From SAR92 bacterium BACL16 MAG-120619-bin48 (lineage in GTDB: Bacteria; Pseudomonadota; Gammaproteobacteria; Pseudomonadales; Porticoccaceae): DNA of 64,000 nt. The first letter of the stretch is position 1, and the number at the start of each line of letters is the position of its first letter. This document shows positions 63,507 to 64,000 of the stretch, one piece after another. Both the position numbers and the translations under genes were made by a program. Location: assembly GCA_001438605.1 (NCBI GenBank), contig LIDE01000016.1, positions 1 to 64,000 on the forward strand, read 5' to 3'. Under the pieces are notes generated by a model that made no database searches, was not told the origin of the DNA, and saw nothing but the letters and a program-made list of their open reading frames with translations.

Positions 63507-64000
<494 letters not shown>

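Overview
The 64 kb window is a gammaproteobacterial chromosome segment. Gene content and local order resemble Pseudomonas/Cellvibrionales-type genomes. Most of it is conserved housekeeping DNA: tmk-holB-pilZ-tatD, mdh, a cysB/cysH/thrH sulfur block, etfBA/ETF-QO, prc, xthA, gor-cysG-serS-crcB-rarA-lolA, ftsK, trxB-aat-bpt-infA, clpA/clpS, icd, rluE-nudJ-mnmA. No rRNA, tRNA, CRISPR array or prophage was recognised. The most unusual region is a ~17 kb block (about 35.8-52.7 kb) lying between ftsK and lolA, which are normally neighbours. It carries a Phe/Tyr catabolism cluster in which a small VOC protein sits where homogentisate dioxygenase is expected. It also carries paired orphan lipoproteins, a lipoprotein-type M1 aminopeptidase, an S9/DPP-IV-like protein lacking all three catalytic residues, and a T2SS remnant. 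In that remnant gspC is followed by a gspD that is truncated inside the secretin domain and fused in frame to a second degenerate S9 hydrolase domain. That GspD'-S9 chimera is the top candidate for follow-up, with misassembly as the main alternative explanation. All calls are from reading the sequence and supplied translations; no database search was run.
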